Position numbers and translations under genes: made by a program. From the NCBI GenBank assembly GCA_036620675.1, contig JAZHEE010000016.1: a stretch of DNA of 64,000 nt; one strand, written 5' to 3'. This document shows, in pieces, positions 59,341 to 64,000 of this stretch. The stretch is from Jejubacter sp036620675 (GTDB taxonomy: Bacteria > Pseudomonadota > Gammaproteobacteria > Enterobacterales > Enterobacteriaceae). A model generated the notes under the pieces. It saw only the letters and a list, made by a program, of their open reading frames with translations. It made no database searches and was not told the DNA's origin. Numbering within the stretch: the stretch's first letter is position 1; each line of letters starts with the position of its first letter.

Positions 59341-60807
59341 CTATTTGCCTTTCTTAATGTGCTTAATCAGACGCTTACGCTTACGCAACTGATTCGGGGT
59401 CAGGGTGTTACGCTTTCCTGCAAAGGGGTTATCCCCTTCCTTAAACTGAATGCGGATCGGCGTGCCCATTACATTCAGGGAGCGGCGGAAGTAGTTCATC
59501 AGGTAGCGTTTATAGGAGTCCGGCAGATCCTTTACCTGATTACCGTGAATCACCACGATAGGCGGGTTGTAGCCGCCAGCGTGGGCGTACTTCAGCTTCA
59601 CGCGGCGTCCGCGAACCAGCGGCGGCTGGTGATCGTCGGCCGCCATATTCATGATGCGGGTCAGCATTGCCGTGCCAACGCGGCGCGTGGCGCTGTCGTA
59701 AGCCTCGTGCACCGATTCAAACAGGTTGCCTACGCCGCTGCCGTGCAGGGCGGAAATAAAATGCACCCGCGCAAAGTCGATAAAGCCCAGGCGGTAGTCC
59801 AGCGTCTCTTTGACCTGCTCTTTCACTTCCTGGCTCAGGCCATCCCACTTGTTAACAGCGATAACCAGCGAACGACCGCTGTTCAGAATAAAGCCCAGCA
59901 GGGAAAGATCCTGATCCGAAATCCCTTCCCTGGCGTCAATCACCAGCAACACCACGTTGGCATCTTCAATCGCCTGCAGGGTTTTGATAACCGAGAATTT
60001 CTCAACCGTCTCGGTCACTTTGCCGCGCTTACGTACCCCGGCGGTGTCAATAAGCACATACTCACGTCCGTCACGCTCCATCGGAATATAGATACTGTCA
60101 CGGGTCGTACCCGGCATATCGAACACCACCACCCGGTCTTCGCCGAGGATACGGTTAGTCAGTGTGGACTTACCAACATTGGGACGCCCGACGATAGCCA
60201 TTTTGATCGGCAGATCCTGAGGATTAAACGCTTCTTCCTCTTCCTGCGCCTGCTCGTCAAACTCATCGAATGGCGGAAACTCATCGTCATCGGTCATCTC
60301 TTCAGGAGAGACCTCTGCCATCCACGGCAGTAGCACTCGCTCCAGCAGGCTGGTAACGCCGCGTCCGTGGGAAGCGGCAATCGGAGTGATATCGCCCAGG
60401 CCCAACGCGTAAAACTCGCCAATCGCCTGATCGGGGTCCAGGCCATCGGTCTTGTTGGCGACCAGGAAAGTCGGCTTCTGACGGGTACGCAGGTGACGGG
60501 CAATACCTTCGTCCGCCGGCATCAGTCCGGCCCGGGCATCCACCATAAACAGCACGACGTCCGCTTCTTCAATCGCCAGCAGCGACTGCTCCGCCATATG
60601 GGTTTCCACCCCTTCTTCGGTGCCGTCGATACCGCCGGTGTCGATGCAGATAAACTCGCGCCCTTCCACCTCCGCGCGACCATACTTACGGTCGCGGGTC
60701 AGCCCCGGGAAATCCGCAACCAGCGCATCACGGGTGCGGGTTAAACGGTTGAACAGGGTAGATTTTCCGACATTCGGGCGCCCGACCAGCGCGACCACAG
60801 GTACCAT
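59341..60807 (-). CDS. der: Der (EngA), ribosome-assembly GTPase with two G domains
   Basis: 488 residues (E. coli 490). Two G domains, each with GRPNVGKST (first at 9-17, second about 208-216), NKxD motifs (NKTDG, NKWDG) and DTGG/DTAG switch II. An acidic linker (DDDEFPPFDEFDEQAQEEEE, about 175-195) joins them; a C-terminal KH-like domain follows. It acts in 50S subunit maturation and is essential. Position before bamB as in E. coli. Confidence 0.97.
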   Translation of the reverse strand: MVPVVALVGRPNVGKSTLFNRLTRTRDALVADFPGLTRDRKYGRAEVEGREFICIDTGGIDGTEEGVETHMAEQSLLAIEEADVVLFMVDARAGLMPADEGIARHLRTRQKPTFLVANKTDGLDPDQAIGEFYALGLGDITPIAASHGRGVTSLLERVLLPWMAEVSPEEMTDDDEFPPFDEFDEQAQEEEEAFNPQDLPIKMAIVGRPNVGKSTLTNRILGEDRVVVFDMPGTTRDSIYIPMERDGREYVLIDTAGVRKRGKVTETVEKFSVIKTLQAIEDANVVLLVIDAREGISDQDLSLLGFILNSGRSLVIAVNKWDGLSQEVKEQVKETLDYRLGFIDFARVHFISALHGSGVGNLFESVHEAYDSATRRVGTAMLTRIMNMAADDHQPPLVRGRRVKLKYAHAGGYNPPIVVIHGNQVKDLPDSYKRYLMNYFRRSLNVMGTPIRIQFKEGDNPFAGKRNTLTPNQLRKRKRLIKHIKKGK

Positions 60808-60879
60808 TATCTAAAGCCTCATTACTAAAAAACTGACTATCCACGATGCCGGCACGGCACCGCTTCAGTAAACAATAAA

Positions 60880-60907
60880 ACGGCCCCTGGGAAGATACAG
60901 GAGCCGT
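60880..60907 (-). terminator. bamB terminator
   Basis: Stem ACGGCYCCTG/CAGGRGCCGT with one mismatch and an 8-nt loop, followed on the minus strand by TTTATTGTTT. Confidence 0.75.
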
Positions 60908-60929
60908 TTCCTTTCTACGCTTGAATATA

Positions 60930-62111
60930 TTAGCGGGTAATAGCGTAGAGTGTACCGTCTTTCGCCTGAATAAACAGCTTACCACCATCCACAACCGGCT
61001 CGGTCTGGAAGCCGGAGCTGTCTACTTTCTGCTGAGCAGAGAACAGACCGCTGGTAGTATCGATCCAGTGCAGGTAGCCTTCGCTGTCGCCCACCACCAG
61101 ATAGCCGTTAAACAGCACCGGCGTCGTCAGGTTACGGTGCAGCAGGTCGCTCTGAGTCCAGAGCGTCACGCCGCCGTCAGTGGTCAGCGCCAGTACGCGG
61201 TCATTCTGATCCACCATAAAGATACGGTTGCCCTCGACGATAAAGTCGTTAACCGAGCCCAGCTCACGCTTCCACATGATCTGGCCGGAACGCAGATCCA
61301 GCGCCGTCAGGTTGCCGTTATAGGCCAGTGCGTAAACCACGCCATTGACGATAACCGGGGTGGTATCCACGTCGCCCAGACGATCGATTTCGGTGGCACC
61401 GGTTGCCTGCGAGATACGCTGCTGCCAAATCATCTGGCCCTGCTCAAGCATTACAGCGCTAACGCGACCGTTATCGCCGCCGACAATAGCAGCGCCAAAG
61501 GCCGTTGCCGGCGCAGATTCGCCGCGCAGCGACAGGGTCGGCATATCCAGGTTAACCGTCCAGCGCGATGCACCATCGCTTTCATTCAGCGCCTGCAGCA
61601 TGCCGTTGCTGGTATGAATCAGCACCAGTCCGTCGCTAACCACCGGGCGGGAAAGCGCTTCGCCAGAAACTTTGCTCTGCCACGCCACGCTGCCGTCTGC
61701 GGCATTCAGGGCATAAACCACCGCTTTTTCGCTGGAAACATAGATATGAGTCCCGGCGATGGTGACGCCGCCGGACAGCAGGGCCGAACGGTTACGCGAG
61801 AAGAAACCGGTCTTTTCAGACAGGTCGATGGACCATACTTCGCTACCGTCATCAGCATTCACCGCCTTTACGATACCGTGACGATCCGCTGCATAGACAA
61901 CGCCATCCCGGGAAGCCGGATGCAGATTGGAATAGAAATCGCCGATGCCGTTTCCAACGGAAGTGCTCCACGCCTCGCCGGGCGAAAACTGGTTAGTCAC
62001 TTCCGGCAACGGAGACATTTTCACCACATCTTCTTCGCTGCTGAACAGCGAACAGCCGCTGAGCAGGGTTAAAGACAGCAATCCTGGCACAAGTAAGTTA
62101 CGCAATTGCAT
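60930..62111 (-). CDS. bamB: BamB, outer-membrane assembly lipoprotein (beta-propeller)
   Basis: 393 residues (E. coli 392). Lipobox LSGC with lipidated C20; eight-blade WD/PQQ-like propeller, with repeated WSxD and LVxxxxxG strands. Part of the BAM complex, next to BamA and stimulating barrel insertion. Together with bamC and bepA it places three BAM-pathway genes in this window. yfgM precedes it by 10 bp. Confidence 0.96.
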   Translation of the reverse strand: MQLRNLLVPGLLSLTLLSGCSLFSSEEDVVKMSPLPEVTNQFSPGEAWSTSVGNGIGDFYSNLHPASRDGVVYAADRHGIVKAVNADDGSEVWSIDLSEKTGFFSRNRSALLSGGVTIAGTHIYVSSEKAVVYALNAADGSVAWQSKVSGEALSRPVVSDGLVLIHTSNGMLQALNESDGASRWTVNLDMPTLSLRGESAPATAFGAAIVGGDNGRVSAVMLEQGQMIWQQRISQATGATEIDRLGDVDTTPVIVNGVVYALAYNGNLTALDLRSGQIMWKRELGSVNDFIVEGNRIFMVDQNDRVLALTTDGGVTLWTQSDLLHRNLTTPVLFNGYLVVGDSEGYLHWIDTTSGLFSAQQKVDSSGFQTEPVVDGGKLFIQAKDGTLYAITR

Positions 62112-62121
62112 CGGGTCCCTC

Positions 62122-62742
62122 TTAGCTGGACAAGTTGTTTATTTTCATTTGCATCGTTTCGCGCAGCGCCGGAGAAGCCTCGCTGGCGACGCCTTTGCTC
62201 CAGGCTTCGCGCGCGCCCTGCTTATCACCCTTGCTGAGCAGCGCATCGCCGCGCAGATCGGCCACAATCGCAGACCAGCCTTCTCCCTTAATCGTATCCA
62301 GCGACTTCAGTGCGGCATCCGCCTGCTTTTGCTGGATCTGCACCCGCGCCAGGCGCAGGTTGATCAGCGCCTGCAGATTAGCATCGCTGGTCGCAGAAAG
62401 CCCCTGCTGCAACTGAGCCGCCGCTTTCGGTAACTGGTTGTCCTGGGCATATTTCTGCGCCAGGTTCAGCGCAGCCAGCGCGCCGTAGACGTTTTTATTA
62501 TCCGCCACAAACTTACCGACGGCATCCAGCGTATCAGGCTTGCCTGCCTGAGCGCCGGCGATTGCGCGTTCATAAGCCTGTGAAGCGCCCATGGCGGATT
62601 CCGTCTGGTGGTTGCTCCAGAAGCGCCAACCGATCAAAGCGCCAATGCCAATCACCACGCCGACCGCCAACGCCTTGCCGTTATTGGCAAAAAAGCGTTT
62701 TACCGCGTCGACCTGGTCGTGTTCGTTCTCGTAAATTTCCAC
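62122..62742 (-). CDS. yfgM: YfgM, ancillary SecYEG-associated chaperone-like protein
   Basis: 206 residues as in E. coli. One membrane helix (about 25-45, ALAVGVVIGIGALIGWRFW) and a periplasmic TPR domain (about 50-206). In E. coli it binds PpiD at the translocon and affects the Rcs response. Sits between hisS and bamB in the usual operon. Confidence 0.94.
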   Translation of the reverse strand: MEIYENEHDQVDAVKRFFANNGKALAVGVVIGIGALIGWRFWSNHQTESAMGASQAYERAIAGAQAGKPDTLDAVGKFVADNKNVYGALAALNLAQKYAQDNQLPKAAAQLQQGLSATSDANLQALINLRLARVQIQQKQADAALKSLDTIKGEGWSAIVADLRGDALLSKGDKQGAREAWSKGVASEASPALRETMQMKINNLSS

Positions 62743-62778
62743 GCAGTCCTTACTCCTTCACGCCTGATTGCCGGGGGA

Positions 62779-64000
62779 TTACCCCAGCAACGCCTGCACA
62801 TGGGCGGCCACTTCGCTCTGCGGTACGGTCTGCTGCTCGCCGGAGCGCAGATCCTTCACCACCACATTGCCGTTGGCAACCTCGTCCTCACCCAGCACCA
62901 GCGCCACGCTGGCGCCCCACTTGTCGGCACGGGCGAACTGTTTCTTAAAGTTACCGCCGCCGTAGTTGGTCATCAGCCGACAGCCCGGAAGACGGTCACG
63001 CACCTGTTCCGCCAGCAGCATAGCCGGAATCTGGGTACCGCTTCCCGAAGAGACCAGATAAATATCGACAACGGAATTCGCTTTAAATTCAGGATTAACC
63101 GCCTGAACCAGCAGCACCAGACGCTCCAGGCCCATCGCAAAACCGACGCCCGGCGCGCTTCGCCCGCCCAGTTGTTCCACCAGACCGTCGTAGCGACCGC
63201 CAGCGCATACCGTTCCCTGGGAGCCCAGGCTGGTGGTCACCCATTCAAAAACGGTACGGTTGTAGTAGTCAAGACCGCGTACCAGGCGCTGATTCACGGT
63301 ATAGCTGATGCCTGCGGCGTCCAGGCTGGCGCACAATCCGGCGAAGTGCTCACGGGACTCGTCGTCCAGGTAGTCGCCCAGCTGCGGTGCATCATCAAGC
63401 AGCGCCTGAACCTGCGCATTTTTGGAATCCAGTACTCGCAGTGGATTGGTGTACATGCGACGCTGGCTGTCTTCGTCCAGCGCCTCTTTATGCTGCTCCA
63501 GGAAAGCGATCAGCGCTTCACGATAGCGGGCGCGCGCTTCGGTAGAGCCAATAGAGTTCAGCTCCAGGCTGACGTGCTGCTCAATGCCCAGCTCACGCCA
63601 CCAGCGAGCGGTCAGCATAATCAATTCGGCATCGATATCCGGGCCCGCCAGCCCGAACGCTTCCGCGCCGATCTGGTGGAACTGACGATAGCGCCCTTTC
63701 TGGGGACGTTCGTGGCGGAACATTGGTCCGATATACCACAAGCGCTGTTCCTGATTGTACAGCAGACCATGCTCGATGCCGGCGCGAACGCAGCTCGCAG
63801 TGCCTTCGGGGCGCAGGGTCAGGCTATCGCCATTGCGATCCTCAAAGGTGTACATCTCTTTTTCAACCACGTCGGTTACTTCACCGATAGCGCGCTTGAA
63901 TAACGGGGTCTGCTCTACAATCGGTGTGCGAATCTCGCTATAGCCGTAGCTGGCAAGCACCTGCTTCAGGATGCCTTCAATCCGCTGCCAGAGCGCGGTT
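62779..64000 (-). CDS. hisS: HisS, histidyl-tRNA synthetase (start outside window)
   Basis: Partial: the frame is open to the window end at 64000, and about 20 N-terminal residues lie beyond it (it enters as TALWQRIEG). Class II synthetase motifs are present: motif 2 (MFRHERPQKGRYRQFHQ), the histidine-specific GLDYYNRTVFEW, motif 3 (GFAMGLERL), and the anticodon domain at the C-terminus (to LLG). It charges tRNA-His. Transcription continues into yfgM. Confidence 0.96.
   Translation of the reverse strand, partial: TALWQRIEGILKQVLASYGYSEIRTPIVEQTPLFKRAIGEVTDVVEKEMYTFEDRNGDSLTLRPEGTASCVRAGIEHGLLYNQEQRLWYIGPMFRHERPQKGRYRQFHQIGAEAFGLAGPDIDAELIMLTARWWRELGIEQHVSLELNSIGSTEARARYREALIAFLEQHKEALDEDSQRRMYTNPLRVLDSKNAQVQALLDDAPQLGDYLDDESREHFAGLCASLDAAGISYTVNQRLVRGLDYYNRTVFEWVTTSLGSQGTVCAGGRYDGLVEQLGGRSAPGVGFAMGLERLVLLVQAVNPEFKANSVVDIYLVSSGSGTQIPAMLLAEQVRDRLPGCRLMTNYGGGNFKKQFARADKWGASVALVLGEDEVANGNVVVKDLRSGEQQTVPQSEVAAHVQALLG

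Overview
The window is a chromosomal segment from a member of the family Enterobacteriaceae. The order narQ, acrD, yffB, dapE, ypfN, ypfH, tmcA, ypfJ, purC, bamC, dapA, gcvR, bcp, perM, bepA, yfgD, hda, uraA, upp, purM, purN, ppk, ppx, yfgF, yfgG, guaA, guaB, xseA, yfgJ, der, bamB, yfgM, hisS is that of Escherichia coli at about 53-57 minutes, and the proteins are close enough to align by eye. The moderately high GC and the extra genes point to an enteric outside Escherichia and Salmonella. I do not name a genus.

Left part (1-11 kb): an anaerobic nitrate block. The periplasmic nitrate reductase operon napFDAGHBC (minus strand) lies next to aegA (minus), then narQ and narP (plus) as an adjacent sensor-regulator pair. 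In E. coli nap and narP sit with the ccm genes far from narQ and aegA, so this is a rearranged, consolidated cluster. The first bases look like the end of an insertion sequence. aegA is broken by a one-base frameshift. The napF promoter keeps an FNR-like site and a NarP/NarL 7-2-7 site 20 bp apart.

Middle part (11-47.5 kb): mostly conserved backbone: drug efflux (acrD), lysine and peptidoglycan precursors (dapE, dapA), purines (purC, purM, purN, guaBA), outer-membrane assembly (bamC, bepA), pyrimidine salvage (uraA, upp), replication control (hda, read from a CTG start), polyphosphate (ppk, ppx) and an FNR-controlled c-di-GMP phosphodiesterase (yfgF). Small insertions interrupt it: a 28-residue hydrophobic peptide gene resembling type I toxins (16.1 kb), an OFA-type MFS transporter facing a ketopantoate-reductase-like oxidoreductase (39-41.5 kb), a vapBC toxin-antitoxin pair, and a perfect 19-bp palindrome.

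Right accessory region (47.5-59.3 kb): E. coli has only yfgJ between xseA and der. Here there is about 11.8 kb of extra DNA: a protealysin-type metalloprotease with its emfourin-type inhibitor, a QueH-type epoxyqueuosine reductase, and a probable inositol-phosphate (phytate) utilisation locus. That locus holds a LacI-family regulator, an inositol-monophosphatase-family enzyme, an OPA-type organophosphate transporter, a PhyK-like periplasmic phytase and a KdgM-type outer-membrane channel. Next come a secreted protein with seven 11-residue Trp/Lys/Glu repeats, a small lipoprotein, an HSL-type esterase, and two immunity-protein-like genes that have no toxin.

Right end (59.3-64 kb): der, bamB, yfgM and hisS, with hisS cut by the window end.
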